Shown: positions 1 through 12,135 of the stretch, piece after piece
Numbering within the stretch: position 1 is the first letter of the stretch
How the letters are laid out: each line of letters opens with the position of its first letter
NCBI GenBank assembly: GCA_959347315.1
Contig: OY365813.1
Span: 12,252,829 to 12,316,828, forward strand
Direction: 5' to 3'
Length of the DNA: 64,000 bases
Source of the DNA: Bimastos eiseni
Taxonomy: Eukaryota; Annelida; Clitellata; Crassiclitellata; Lumbricidae
Made by a program: the position numbers and the translations under genes
The notes under the pieces: model-generated
Database searches by the model: none
Told to the model about the DNA's origin: nothing
What the model saw: only the letters and a program-made list of their open reading frames with translations

Positions 1-184
1 GTTGGAAATGGTTAACACTGATGTCTGATTGCTTGCGTGCCATAACTATGCTGCTGTCCGAACAGAGGCGTGGTCTTCTACGGGTACAAGTGACCTGCTC
101 CTGATGTCAGCTACTATATGTATACGGTATAACATGCACCACCGCCACCACCACCTCAACCGCTACCACCAAATGCAAATATTA

Positions 185-250
185 AAAAGTTACCTCGGCG
201 CCCACAAAAGCCACGTTAGGGAGACCAGCTTATTCACCGGCGCTATACCA
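185..250. repeat. dispersed repeat, copy 1
   Basis: About 55 bases resemble 40037-40088: both carry a stretch reading 'agaccagcttattcac' preceded by 'aagccacgt'. The second copy lies upstream of receptor B. The full family and its ends cannot be defined from two copies. Confidence 0.5.
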
Positions 251-439
251 AATCAAGTCCGCAATAGCGAAGCCTCTCGTTTCGAAGCGCAGCTTCTAAG
301 CATATAGCAGGGCACCAACGTATTTACAGAAGCTGCGTATTAGTCAGATGGGTTGGTCGTATATGTCCCACCAAGCGGATGTCTAAGAAGACTTCAGTAA
401 AAGAAGACATTTTTGCCTAACTGAGGAACCCGGCGTTGC

Positions 440-910
440 ACGGGTGGAGACAGGTTTTTTGCCGTGGAGAGCAGACAGACGGCGACCGCGATGTTCACCA
501 ACCCCTCTCCTGGGTGTCCCAAGTGTTCCCCGAGCGAAACGGCGAAGATTTCGAGTGAAAAGCTTTTAAAAGTACGGAAATGCATAAACGGAATTGTGTA
601 TAGACACTGATGCGTACCATGTACATACCCATCTGACCGACTATGCAAACGACGGCCAACTGTATACCTGCTACATGTACGATAAAAGAGGTGTGGCACA
701 CAGATGCAGTCTTTCATCGACACGCTCCTGGGGACTGAAAAGAAGGCTATCCTTGGGGAGAACCTTAGACAGGGTTTGGCCCTGGAAATTCGGAAGAGGG
801 CGGCCGCGGTTTCACCAACCCCTCGATTGTGTGTCCCATGTGTTCCCCGAGCCAACAATGAAGGTCTTGACTCAATGGCTCTAAAACTGTGCAAATGCAT
901 CGCCGGACAG
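440..910. repeat. tandem direct repeat, two diverged copies
   Basis: A block at about 440-600 is repeated at about 765-910. The best-matching part is 485-545 against 803-862, sharing 'ttcaccaacccctc' and 'gtgttccccgag'. Short open frames here sit in different frames on both strands and show no family motif, so I read the region as duplicated non-coding or decayed repeat DNA. Confidence 0.5.
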
Positions 911-2335
911 AGAGACACACAGACATAATCTTCTCTTCATTTATATAGACAGATTGTCGTGCTCAGTAGCGGATATTCGTGGAATCTGTGCATCATTGAA
1001 TGTTTGAGAGAAAATGAACCCATCCTATGCCAATACAATCCGCCTGAAATATCTATGATCAAAAAGGTTATAGCTATCGATAAAGGTAAATGAACGCGCT
1101 CTTCAACGAAAGCGAAAATTATTTAGTTAACGATATCCATCACTGTAACCACAAATATCAGTGGCTACATGTACAGCTATAACGAAAATAAAACTGAATT
1201 TAATCCATCATTAATTTCGTTGAAAAATCAAAATTAAAAGTACAAAATCGACCAACACGAGAACGTGACAATGTGCTAATCTTCTTTCACTTTATTTCAA
1301 ATCAGCCTTGTGCCCTCGTCATAGATGTTGAAACGAAAGAATGGCAAGCAATAGAAATTTTATTCTGACTGCAAGGACACAATGCTTACGAAAATAAACA
1401 ATGTTAAACATACTTAGGTTTTACATAGGTTTTACATTACTGGTTCTGCGTTTAGGTCTATAAAAACAGACGAAGGATGATTTAGTCCAACCAATGCATG
1501 AATCGAGCTAACGAAGTAAAGCCCATGCAGTCGATTATATGCCTATTTAGAATATTTCGTGTATAAATGCATTTTTATCGATCCGTTTAATTGGACACAT
1601 CAGATGCGAAACATCAGATGCGAATAAATTACATGGACAATTTGTGCAAGCGTCCGTGTTTGTACGCTTCGTTGGATGTCCTGATGAAAATGAAAACGTC
1701 CCAGTGAACGTCTCTCATCGACTTCACAATTCAACCAGACCTCTGTAATCCAATAACACCCAATGAACATTGTACAAGGCAATTTTTCAATCGGACAGTC
1801 TTGCAATGTTCATCGTCTAAGTCAATCTATGGAGCACTGTCAAGTGGTCAAGTGGTCAAGGTCAAGTGGGTGCTTTTGCTAGATAGCAGAACTTCCTACA
1901 TTGCCAGAGTAGTTCCTGATATATTGTTCAGGAAGATATTCAAAACAGTTCATGATCCTGTTGGAGCTTAACTAAAGTGTCTGTAGAATGAGACAATGTA
2001 ACTATGCTACAACAATAAAATATCTTTGCATGAAGGTGGCTACGTGTTATCATCTTCAACGGAACATCAAGACCTGCTTCAAACAACCACACCTGAAAAA
2101 TTAGAACACAACAATAGCAACACACCATCTCTTTAGCTTAGTAAAGAGAGCACCCTCTGAAATAGGAACAATGAAGACACTCCTTTCATGTTCAGTGAAC
2201 GAAGATTAGCAGGAGTTTATGTAAATAATCCATACTACATGGTATATAATATATAATAATATAATTATACACAATATATATATATAATATATATACAACT
2301 GTATATATATATTCGTTTAATTTCAAACTGACAAA
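911..2335. other. no gene seen
   Basis: AT-rich DNA with stop codons in all frames and only short, unrelated open frames. A simple TA-rich tract lies at about 2240-2310. No splice-bounded exon or RNA gene was recognised. Confidence 0.5.
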
Positions 2336-2505
2336 CAGCAGTACGATTAGAAGTACAGTATCAGCAGCTGATGACGAGTTACTACACGAATCGAAGTCAA
2401 CTGTCGCCAGTCATGCAAGGCGTCAATCATGTTCTACATCTGATATAACCAACGCTGCCGCCTAGCGAAGGAGGGACAAGTTAGCCTCTATGGCTTCTGG
2501 GAATC
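2336..2505. repeat. dispersed repeat, copy 1 (pairs with 31555-31735)
   Basis: This segment and 31555-31735 share several blocks in the same order: 'agtacagtat', a GGCG(T/C)C-containing block, and 'gccgc(c/t)tagcgaagga' followed by a similar 45-base stretch. The copies are clearly diverged. The second lies just beyond the 3' end of the HECT gene. Type unknown. Confidence 0.5.
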
Positions 2506-3439
2506 GAATTTTCTTCCCACTGCTCTTAAGGCCAGCGTGATTTCTATTACTCCACTGTGCAAATAATACTCATCCAAACATCAGTCATCTATTACCTTCA
2601 CCAAGGTTGTTCATTGGATTATCTCATTCGGCGCAAAGAGACAGCTGCTCTGCGCTTCAGCCGCAGCACATAGGCGCAGGAATCTGAAACATCACGGACT
2701 AAATACAAGCGGACGTCAGGACATTCAGTAAAGAAACCTCGATGAAAAAATACGGACGCAATGCAGGATGAAAGATGAATGGGTTCTAATGGATGCAGAC
2801 GGATGCCACTGGTCCTGCTGCTGCTGCTGAAGACAGAAGCCAGATCACTGGCGAAGCATCTCATCTATATACATAATAATGTTTGTGCATCACGGGTAAC
2901 AAGTTTAAGCACGGAATATATGAAATTATTACATACATTGACCGATAGCTGACAGTTTCGATTTCTCGGAGAATTCCCTCTGGAATGCTGCCTAAATGTT
3001 CCACAGCGTCTTCAGGCATCGTTTATTTGTGTTCCATACATCCACGTACAGAATCTCGCACGTCTTATTATAGGCCTTTGCACATATCCTATTGAAGGAT
3101 GAGATTAACGAGGTATCGAAAATTTGTTGTCTAAGTTCAAACTGTAGAAATATACAATGTGGTCGTAACAAAATGTTAGATTCTTCACACAGGTCAACTT
3201 TCTCGTCGAAGAAACCATGCTTAATAACAGGTTCTATCGAGCCATTCGATCGGCCAGGACTTGACGCGAAATCGATAGGACTACGTATTTTAAGATATTT
3301 ATTTGTGAACAAAACATCGAGATACTCGGAAAGCTTACTTAAACAAACCCAAGCGAAACTGTACAGACCTCAAACTCTATTTTCCAAACTCTGCACCCTT
3401 CCTGTCCTCATCGCTTATAGGCGAGACTATGCGATCACA

Positions 3440-3535
3440 CCATCTAACGCTGGCATTGCTTGCACTCCTACAGTGCCAGTCCAAAGACTGGACGAAGGAG
3501 GAGGGCGACGACTATGATCTTTGTCATCACAAAGA
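3440..3535. repeat. dispersed repeat, copy 1 (pairs with 29495-29585)
   Basis: About 85 bases match 29495-29585, sharing 'acagtgccagtcc' and 'gagg(a/t)gggcgacg' and ending in a related 'atctttgtcatcaca'-like stretch. The second copy lies in an intron of the HECT gene. Open frames on both strands at 3460-3800 are low-complexity and not credible genes. Confidence 0.5.
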
Positions 3536-4390
3536 GGAGGAAAGGAAGACAGAGTAAGACGGAGGAAAAAGAAGCAGTAGAAGCCTTTGGCTTGGTGACG
3601 TCAGCTGCGATGATGACAGTTGACGTCAATGTTGTAGTAATGGTATTAGTAGCAGTAGAAGTAGAAGTAGAAGTACCTTTGGAAGCCGCAGCAGTAGTAG
3701 TAGGTATAGTAAATATATTTAGCAGATTATTCACGGTTAAATCTTCGCCACTGCATAATATTATGCTTTTCCAGACAGCATCACAGAACTATGTCAATTA
3801 ATAACGTTACTGTAACAGCAATCTCGACTAGGGATGTCATGTCATGGACCTATGTAAAATTGTATACACCTGGACCGCATGCCACGCATTTTTTTAATAA
3901 CGTGAAAAGCAAGGCTCTGCAGAGAGTGCAGGCCCTACTGCGTACATCAACGTCCGTCAGACCCGTCTGTGTTGAGTAATCCAATCTGCGTAACGTGTCT
4001 GCCCTAATGAAGTTAGTTCGTTTCAAAATAGCTGCTGATAAAAGGAAGAAGGGGCACGAGAACACGGAAGAAAGAAAAGCAAATAATCGAGAAGATGGAA
4101 ACAGACATAAGGAGGTGGAAGAGGACGCAAAGGACGGTATGGAGAGGGAAGCAGCAGACAGAGTGGAAGGAGGAATAAATGCTAGACAACAAGCGCAAGG
4201 CGTGAGATGATTACGAAGAGAGGAAAATGTAAGGAATGAAAAGAGGCAAAGGAAGCAGATAGAGAAGGGGACGAAGGAAGAAGGGATGCAAGGCGAAAAG
4301 ACGTAGGAAGACGGGAAGATGTAAGAGGAAATAATTATCTCTCTCCCTCTTATACTCTATCTCTCTCTGTTTCTGTATGAGAAAGAGAGA

Positions 4391-4530
4391 CAGTCAGTCA
4401 GTCAGTCATTCATTCATTCAGTCAGTCAACCAGCCAGTCAGTTAGTCAGTTAGTCAGCCAGTCAGTCAGTCAGTCAGTCATTCAGTCAGTCAATCGGCCA
4501 GCCAGTCAGGCAGCCAGCCAGTCAACCTAC
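4391..4530. repeat. imperfect (CAGT)n tetranucleotide repeat
   Basis: Runs of CAGT interrupted by CATT, CCAG and TTAG variants, about 35 units. It follows a purine-rich stretch (about 4030-4330) full of GAA/GGA that creates misleading open frames. Confidence 0.85.
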
Positions 4531-4831
4531 CGTCTGTTTGTCCGCATCTCACATCAATCACATCTCCACGCGTTAAGTAGCTATTAAGCCTTGAGGATTT
4601 GTACGTACAACACCGCAGTCATGTTACGCAAACAGACGAGGCTCACTGGTGAGCTGTGTGCTAGAGGGCGTGTACCTAGTCAAAATTAATGTTTGATCTC
4701 GAATGGAGGCAAAAGAAATGATGTATACGACCATCACGTTGCAAAACTATTAGTCGTTATTCAGGGAAAGATGAGAAGTTTCCGCATAGAAGGCGGAAAT
4801 GAATGCGTAGAATGATGACCATAGCAAAGCT

Positions 4832-5142
4832 TGGACATCAGAGGTTCGGACAAAGGCCTGATGTCAAATGTTAGAGCGAAGGCCTGATCTTAAAGGCCAA
4901 AGCGAAGACCAGTCAGAGGTTGAACGATGTTCAGAGACCAAAGGTCAGAGCAATGGCGAGACCTCAACGGTGAGAGCGAAAACCAAACCCGAAAGTTTTG
5001 TCGAAGGCCATATATAGTTCAAAGGTAAGAGCGAAGTTCAAATCTCAAAGATTAGGACAAAAGGCATATCTCAATGGTTAGAGCGGATGCCAGACTTCAA
5101 AGGTCTTAGCTAAGGCCAGACCTCAAGGGTCAGAGCATGATG
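4832..5142. repeat. degenerate ~26-bp minisatellite
   Basis: About eleven diverged units close to 'aaggccagacctcaaaggtc' followed by 'agagcg'. Unit ends are recognisable at most copies as GTCAGAGC, GTTAGAGCG, GTGAGAGCG or GTAAGAGCG. Unit length varies between about 22 and 30 bases. No coding potential. Confidence 0.7.
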
Positions 5143-5149
5143 ACTATTG

Positions 5150-6240
5150 ACGTAATCGGTGTTTTTATTCACCAGTAGAAATAGTATCAGAAAAAAAGAA
5201 CACAAGATACGTCATGCATAGATACCTACGAGTAGAAGCCGAACTCAAAACCGTACTTACGCTGCTTAAAGTCACATACATGTACAGCTGTCAATGCACT
5301 GAGAAATGTATGGAATTAAATATAAGAGATCTGGATATAATAGATAGATTCATTAACATAATTTAAGGCTACTGACATTTCTTACTTCGTACCATTTTGG
5401 TCATAGGTTCTATGTAGAGCCTTTTAATGTCAAAACGGAGCTAATGCAAAAATTAATGACCTGTAAATTGTCAAAAGCTATGTCATAATTGCAGCTCCTT
5501 CCTGAATATTGAAAACATCAGAATTTCCACCTTTCGCAGTTAACACTCACAATTTGCGCTTGACTTGTGACTTGTAAAGAAATGAATCCGACAAATAATG
5601 TAGCTCTTGCTAAGTTGATATGAATAAGCGCCTGTTACAGTCAAGGACCGATATGTACAGGACTGGAAATGTTCTTTGGTATCACTAGATTAGAGGCGAT
5701 AATCGGGAGCAAGACATTTTTACAACTTATTGACATAACAAGCTGATTCATCAACTTTCAGCAGTAAGGATCAATTGACGAATAACTATGTCAGCAAAGT
5801 AAAAAAATGCCGTTGGAGGTTTAGAACATCATTATTTTCAAATGGAATCAACATTTAGATTGGGGCGACATCCATGTTTATGAGTTAAATGCATACATGG
5901 AAATTGAAATAGATTCGTTGAATTACAGCCTTTTCCCCATCGCTGCGCGTTCATGGCGTTGATTAATTACATTGCCCACGGTGTAAGACACCATCGTAGA
6001 AACAGTGAAATCACCTCCAAAACAAATTAACTTGTTGCATAATATATTGCATAATATAGTACCGCCCTTTTATTCGGCGTTATACAATTCGTGTCATTAT
6101 TATTTTAAATTTCATCAGTGTAATGTAGCTTAAGAAAACACTTAGATAGGTAAGGTCTCTCAATACGTATCCAAATATCCGCCATTGTTAAGACCGACAA
6201 TTATTTATTTTATCCAACGTGACTTTATAACCTGTGTTCT
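5150..6240. other. no gene seen
   Basis: AT-rich sequence dense in stop codons on both strands. No exon, RNA gene or repeat was recognised. Confidence 0.5.
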
Positions 6241-6244
6241 GACT

Positions 6245-6860
6245 AATGCATTCTGTATAAACGAAGGCATACAGCTAAATAATTAGCACTAAATCATACA
6301 CAATTACTTAATTAAAATGATAACGTGAGATTCTACGTCAGCGTCCGTCATGAGACGTCATTACCCAGTGTTGACCATCCTTAGGTGCTGATCTTTCGAT
6401 GTCAAGTAGAGCAGACGCCAGACGCCATGCTGTTTAATCACCTTACAATAGAATTCGAAAGTGTAACATCCATTGATTAGTTTGTTTCAGGATGAGAACA
6501 TTTCCAGCCGACACACTATGGCGGAGAGACAACGAGGACAGATGTCCAAGTTCGCTCTTAACTATTCTGTGTTTAACGGCCAAATCTAGGAGCTTCGTCT
6601 AAGTGGATCCCACCAGCTGGAACAGTTTTCGCAAGGAGCTGATTTCTCTCTCCCTTGCTGCCCTTCGGAAGCGCTTGAAGCCGCTTGAAGCGCTTTTTCT
6701 GTTTAGCCTTGTGTTGAGTCGTGAGCGCCTGTGATTTGAGTGGCGCTATATAAGTGCTCCATTTCATTATATATTTTGCTTGTAGCGAATTCAGAGGCTT
6801 TAATATTAAAATCATTTTTGACTTCACTTATTAATTAACATAGGTCGTAGCCGGTGCCTC
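6245..6860 (+). pseudogene. duplicated promoter and first exon of the HECT gene (decayed copy)
   Basis: The segment aligns by eye with 16890-17345, the 5' flank and first exon of the HECT gene. Shared landmarks, in order, are 'tgcattctgtataaac', two ACGTCA cores 20 bases apart (6335-6340 and 6355-6360), 'cgtcattaccca', 'tctttcgatg', an ATG at about 6511 followed by codons for a sequence close to the live M-E-E-R-Q-R-G start, 'tttaacggc', and 'ttaattaacatag'. The live donor GTACGT is here GTTCGC, and both CRE palindromes have lost a base of TGACGTCA. A LINE fragment sits inside. No matching second exon was found, so this is most likely a dead 5' copy left by a tandem duplication. Confidence 0.7.
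6595..6800 (+). mobile_element. LINE 3'-end fragment (L2/CR1-like tail)
   Basis: It carries the typical 3' terminal string of a LINE tail, 'ttgagtggcgctatataa', with GAGCGCC just upstream. It is present in this copy of the duplicated segment and absent from the sister copy near 17280, so it inserted after the duplication. Family assignment rests only on the tail motif. Confidence 0.6.
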
Positions 6861-7154
6861 CTGTTACCTTCACTAATTTCTGGCGGTACATCAACTGCCA
6901 AAATATGCTCTACCACTGGGCTAATCGGGACATCACGACAAAAGGACTCGGGAACTGGTTGAGATGATATGGAAATCTGTGCCAGTGTGAAAGACCAAAC
7001 GACAACGGAAGAACAAGAGCTTGCCACTCTCTTTTCCTTGTTCTTCGCTTACACCAGGGATGGACCAGAAGAAGTATGGAAGGCTATTCAAGGCTATCGG
7101 ATTGACAACAACCAGTTCCTAGAACGAATCAGCGTTCTTTATGTCTTAGGGACC

Positions 7155-7226
7155 AACTTCTTATAGTTCTTAACTTCTTATCTATAATTTAACTTCTTAT
7201 CCCTGCAGTTTGGAAACTGCAGGGAT
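7155..7226. repeat. 11-bp direct repeats followed by a perfect hairpin
   Basis: TAACTTCTTAT-type repeats occur three times between 7155 and 7200. They are followed by perfect 13-base inverted arms at 7199-7211 and 7214-7226 (ATCCCTGCAGTTT and its complement) separated by GG. No T-run or gene lies beside it. Confidence 0.7.
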
Positions 7227-7229
7227 CAA

Positions 7230-8284
7230 GGAAACATCACCTTGGTATCCTCTATCAACAACCAACTCCTCACTGGAAGAACAATTAGATGTAATGGTTG
7301 GCGACTGAGTCAATTATGTAGATTTATTCACCACAATTACAATTAAATATGAATAAAACAGTTGGCAATTGAACAGGATGTACACACACATAAATGGCAA
7401 CTAAGCTGTTCAAGCAAACCTGACGTTATAACACTTACCATAGCCAGATGAATAGCTGTCAATAGCAGCGTCAAGCTAGCTTCCCTAGTGGTCGTCTACA
7501 AAGAATGTACGCAACCCTACTTTTTTCACCCGTATACCCATTGTCCGCATTCTAATAATGCTAAGTAGGTACTGAGCAAAGGCCACACATCGCTTTGTCT
7601 GTAACTGAACATCATTCTTCCATCCATGCCACTATGCACGCTTTTGGAGTTGAGCTAGCTTTCAGCGAACGCCAAGATGTCCTTCTGTTAGTCCTTCATG
7701 GATCAACTGAATCAAATTCATACCCGGCTTGGAGGTGGAATCAACTGGTACTGCGTTAATTGTCCGGTATCAGCATTGACCCAAGTCCGGTCAATGAAGC
7801 AAGCCATCCTTCAGGACCGGATGTGGATATTGAGCAACCAAAGTCTTCACGGTGGCGCTCAAATGGCGTACATCATCGTAGGATGGAGCTGCTTTAGATG
7901 CAATTCGTTTTTCCACGACCCAACAGAAATCAGGGTCAGACCGCTGTTCTTGACGTAAATTCTCAAGTTCCCATCCATCAGATGGGGCAGAACAATCTGC
8001 AGAGGTCTGAATGGTGTCAGTCTGATGTGGTCGGCGGGATATGCATGTACACGTGGCATCTGCTATCCAATGTACCGATCCTGCTGTGTGTTATCACTGT
8101 TAGCCATCGAGACTGCTGACCCACATGATGAGGAGTTAGCTGTCTCGATCTTGACCTTGTTCTGCATCCCGAACAGGTGGTTGTCGCTTCGGACAGTATT
8201 GTGTTAGTGCCCGACTGATTACGACGGTAGCAACAGTTAGTTAGTGACAGTTACACGACGTCTTCCTCCAATTCTGAAATGAGG
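7230..8284. other. no gene seen
   Basis: Short overlapping open frames occur on both strands at 7698-8207, but none has recognisable motifs or good splice sites. It may be part of the same decayed element as 8285-9170. Confidence 0.4.
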
Positions 8285-9170
8285 TTACCTATTTTCTTCG
8301 ATATTTGGAATAGACTGATCCAGCGGATGGACATGGCTTTTTCTCGAAACCATTTCCCTGTCTCTTGCCAACCAGGTTGATAAGAGAGTCATTCGCTGTT
8401 TGAACTCTAGTTGCCTTCGTTCCATTGCAGCCACCTGCTCTTGTAGTTTCTGGGTGAGAATTTGCAGGGTTGATTCATTGTCTGTTATGGTCACCACCAG
8501 TCTCTAACGTCGATCAGTAGTTTTCCCGTCTTTCTATGGAACTCAGGTTGGCTTTGAATCTGGTAGCATAACGACAAGCCAATTGCCAAGTCTGAATCGA
8601 TTGGTGCATCTAAGAAAGGGTCTGTGACAATTTAACTCATCTCAGTTATGGAACCAGAGCAGGCCAGTGTCATCAGACGACGTTATGTCTTGTGCTAGAG
8701 AGGGCAGACTCTCTCATTCTCTCTCTGTCATCGAATTCGTAGCTGGGTGCGGTAAAACTCAGTATGGTCAGAACTTACGTAGCGAGCACGAAGTCTGGCA
8801 ATATGATCGATCCAAGTTGTGACTCCTGAAGCGTTGAAGCCGTCTCGCATAACGAGCACATCAATTGGCTCAAGCGTTCAGATTCTGACCGATGATTGTG
8901 CCGGACGCTAACCTAGCATTTGGTCAAGAAGGCTTCAGTTGGCGATAAACCATCATATTTTTCAAACTTCAACCACTGACGAGGTTTCACCACTGGTGCA
9001 TGAATTTCTTTCGTCGACGGTTTAACAATCTTCTTCACAAGCGTAGTCATAATAGGTGCAACATCTGGTGTAGTAGCTTCGTTGGTTGTATTCGTACCCA
9101 TCTCTGTCGTTTCATTTTTTGCTCGGCGTAGACTTGTCTTTATGGTCTGCTGTATTTTTAATTCTTTCAA
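8285..9170 (-). mobile_element. possible retrotransposon gag relic
   Basis: A minus-strand frame at 8913-9170 ends in a P-R-Q-W-L-K-F-E-K-Y-D-G string followed by an 'EAFL' step. This recalls the KYDG...FL..FE start of the conserved part of Gypsy-type gag proteins. A second minus-strand frame at 8285-8497 is a heptad-like, glutamine-rich helix. They are in different frames with stops between them. No protease, RT or integrase motif is visible nearby, so this is at most an eroded fragment. Confidence 0.35.
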
Positions 9171-9929
9171 TTCTTTGTCAGGTGCAATCTTATGGGTGCT
9201 TTCATGACCTTTAACTCACGCAAATGACCACACACATTTTTCAGCAAAAGGCAGGAATTCTTTCCAAACTGACTGGTCTGTTAAGTACTGTTTCCGTACC
9301 TTGAGCAATTTCTTTGTGTCCACATTTGGAATCCCTACTTACTCTTATGACACCCCACTGAGTGGATCTTCTGCATGCTTAACCTGTAACTAGACACTCA
9401 GCGTTATGTATGCAAGTTTTCAAAAGAGCCATAATTTAATTTTGCACTATTTCCTGAACCAATCACTAGTATACTAGGTAACTGCTGAATCACTTTCGTA
9501 ATTAATGAAAATACAAATATACGCCACAGCTGTGTTCTCTAGTTTAATAAAGTCTAGACACCTTCTGCCTCGGAGTGAATATTTGTGCAATGACAAATGA
9601 GCTGGATTAGTACAGATGTATAGTCATTTTAAACAGATTGGAATAATTCAAATAACGACAACGATGCAGCGACCTGGAGTTGCTTCACATGAAACTTGCT
9701 AAACTCGACCGTACCCGAACTCGTCAATTGCAGCTCTCAGAAACATTGTGAGATTCAGAATTCTTTGGAGGTGAATTGTACAAGACGAAGTTGAATTAAG
9801 TCACACACTTAGCAAATAAGAGACGATATTGTCCTGTTGTGATTCCACCCCGTGTGACTGATTCCATTAGCAGTGATATAGACGTACCTTACTTAGATCC
9901 CTGTTGGATATGGTATAGCATACGCAGAT

Positions 9930-10275
9930 AGTGGTATAGAAGCAGACTAGATTCCCGATCTTTATTAGCAGACTAGACACCCGCTCTTTTTACTAGCAGA
10001 CCATGCAGACTCCCGCTATTGTAGGACAGACACATGGCTTCCGCTCTTTCTAGCAACTGGTAGTATAGGCTTAGATCTAAATTAGACTCCCGCTCTTTTT
10101 TTACTAGCTTAGACCCAAATTAGACTCTCGCTATTTAAGTAGCCGACGCACGACCTGACTGGACTCCCATTTCCGACCCAGACCCGGACGCTATAAAGAG
10201 CTCATCGCCGATCTGTTGGATTACCTTCGCGATCGTCGGGAAGTGCGTCACCGATCTGTTGGATTAACTAACGAT
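9930..10275. repeat. degenerate direct repeats, possibly a retroelement terminal region
   Basis: Four to six diverged units around 'agactcccgctctttttact' lie at 9945-10135. A 17-base string, 'ccgatctgttggattac' or close to it, appears twice at about 10207-10268. A CTATAAAGAG box (about 10190) and an AATAAAAG (about 10313) sit nearby, which would fit an LTR, but no matching second LTR was found. Confidence 0.35.
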
Positions 10276-10589
10276 CTATGACATTAAATTTTCCAGAGTT
10301 CAATTGTTGATTAATAAAAGATTAAATGGCATCAGTTCATCTCTTCGTAGATTTACGGAGGCCCATGCACTTTAACCACTCGAAGTGTTTCGACGGGGTT
10401 AGTTATTCTGGCCAGTAAGTAAGTGAGAGGAAACCCCGGTAGACAGTACGTCACAGTCCAGTTCACATCCTTGAAGGTTTGCAGTAAACTCAATTTTCAA
10501 GAAGGGAGACGACGCGGACCCGATAGCTGGGAATTGGCCCGGTGCAATGTCCAGAAACCGAAATGATGTGGTGCATGATCTGTGGGAGG

Positions 10590-12076
10590 TAGTCTAATGA
10601 CAACATGTTGGGTCTGATCAGGACTCAGAGCAGGCGTCCCAAGCTAAGTATTTCCCGCCTACCAGGGAATCAGAGTTGCACCATCAGGCCTTTCACCGTC
10701 GGACCTCAGTCCGGCCGGTTCCTTTATGATTGGTATCTCGGCCTTGAGGAGGGCCCGCCAGAGTATGTCGTTGACAGCGGGGTGACGCAACAAGCGACCC
10801 TGGGCCCTCTTACACACAAATCCGTGGTGACCCTCCGGGCCCAACACCTCACCGCACTGGCAGCTATGAGAGCCACATATGGCCAGGCCCAATCTCAGGC
10901 CTACCGCCACCCTAATTGACTCGTTGTCGAGGACAAGGCCTCATGCCGCAATGGGCAGAGCGGTGAGAATGAGGGCTGCATGCCGCATCCAGTCTTCCAT
11001 GCTCGACAAGCCCAGCGGCACAGCGACAGATCATAGCCTTATCCTCATCGACAATTGGACGGTCCCAGATACTCTGCTTTATTGGTTCGGGCTGAAATGT
11101 CTTGGGTACGAAATCGTGCCTCCATCAGGACGCCCCTGAAAGCGTCCATAGGCACATATACTTCAGTCAGGATGGCGGACTGTAGGTCGAGGGTCGATGC
11201 GGTTGAGGCCAAATAGGCAGAAGAAGCCAGCAAAACGACCCTACGAACACCGAGTCCGCCGTTCCTTATTGGGAGTGAGGTTTGTACACACTGCAGATCG
11301 TTAAGGGTGCAATTAATTATGGATTCCAGACCGGACCTCTGTATTTCGTCCAATGTTTCGAGGGCGGAGTGGCCATAGCACCGCAGGGGAGCATCTGAGG
11401 AGGGAGCCGACCTTTGAGGCGCCGAAGGACGCGCGTAACAAAATTAAGGCATTCTGTGATGGCAAAACGCGCATTCTCTCCAGAGCTCGGCGGTATCCGT
11501 TAAACTGACTTTCCAATGCGGCATCCAACGCTTCACCTCGGAACAGGGGGGCTCCCAAAAGGTCCAATGCGGCCGCTCCAACTCTTGCGTATCCGGACAG
11601 TGGCGGCGTCAACTCGGCCGAGGCCTCTGATGCATATACCTCGCATTTAGTAGGGTTAAGGTTGAGACCCAACCGTGATCCGAGCCCAGACACTACCAGC
11701 ACGTCACGTGCAACAGCCTCCGCCTCTCCACCGAGCGTCAGATCGTCTAGAAACCCCACTTTGAATGTGAATTGAAGCGAGTGGGGGACGGGCTGCAACG
11801 GTAGGCTAAACAATAATGAGCCAAGTGGATCTCCCTGCTGTGGCCCCATCTGCGACGACAAAAGCAGGCTACCAAACTGTAGGATAGAGGGCGCCGAGTA
11901 TGCCTGGTGGACAAAAAGGTACAGCTCAGGTATGATATCGAGTACTGTCTTAAGCATTACGTCCCGTCTCAGGGAGTTGAAAGCGTTGGCGAAGTCTAGC
12001 TTCACCAACACCTGAGACGGACCCATGGAACTGGCAAACCGTCGTGTGGCGTGGACTGCGGCTTCGCATCCGCATT
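10590..12076 (-). mobile_element. 5'-truncated non-LTR retrotransposon with RT and CCHC/nuclease-like C-terminus (dead)
   Basis: Minus-strand frames carry reverse transcriptase motifs in order: KLDFANAFNS (12000-11970), GPQQGDPLGSLLF (about 11850-11812) and FLDDLTLGG (about 11757-11731), the catalytic region of non-LTR RTs. After a frameshift near 11340 comes LPIRNGGLGVRR (11353-11045 frame). Then at 10910-10659 there is a C-x-C-x(8-9)-H-x(4)-C cluster, an RH..VND step and a EP.GLR.DG.RPDGATLIPW string. A CCHC cluster followed by E..RPD resembles the restriction-like endonuclease end of R2/NeSL-type elements (inference). A further frameshift near 10658 leads into a GGKYLAWDA-like end. The 5' side stops at a (ATT)n tract at 12076. 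It has at least two frameshifts and no N-terminus, so it is not functional. Confidence 0.8.
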
Positions 12077-12092
12077 TTATTATTAATATTAC

Positions 12093-12123
<31 letters not shown>

Positions 12124-12135
12124 ACTATTATTATA
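12077..12135. repeat. (ATT)n microsatellite at the truncated end of the retrotransposon
   Basis: ATT/ATA trinucleotide run directly abutting the 5'-truncation point of the minus-strand retrotransposon. Confidence 0.8.

Noticed and set aside
3460..3801. Overlapping plus and minus open frames with V/E/A- and T/S-rich products
   Set aside because: Low-complexity GTA/GAA repeats; no splice sites or family motifs.
4391..4530. CRISPR-like array of short repeats
   Set aside because: It is a simple (CAGT)n repeat without spacers, in eukaryotic DNA.
8025..8207. Cys-rich 60-codon frame
   Set aside because: No conserved spacing, overlapping frames on both strands and no splice context.
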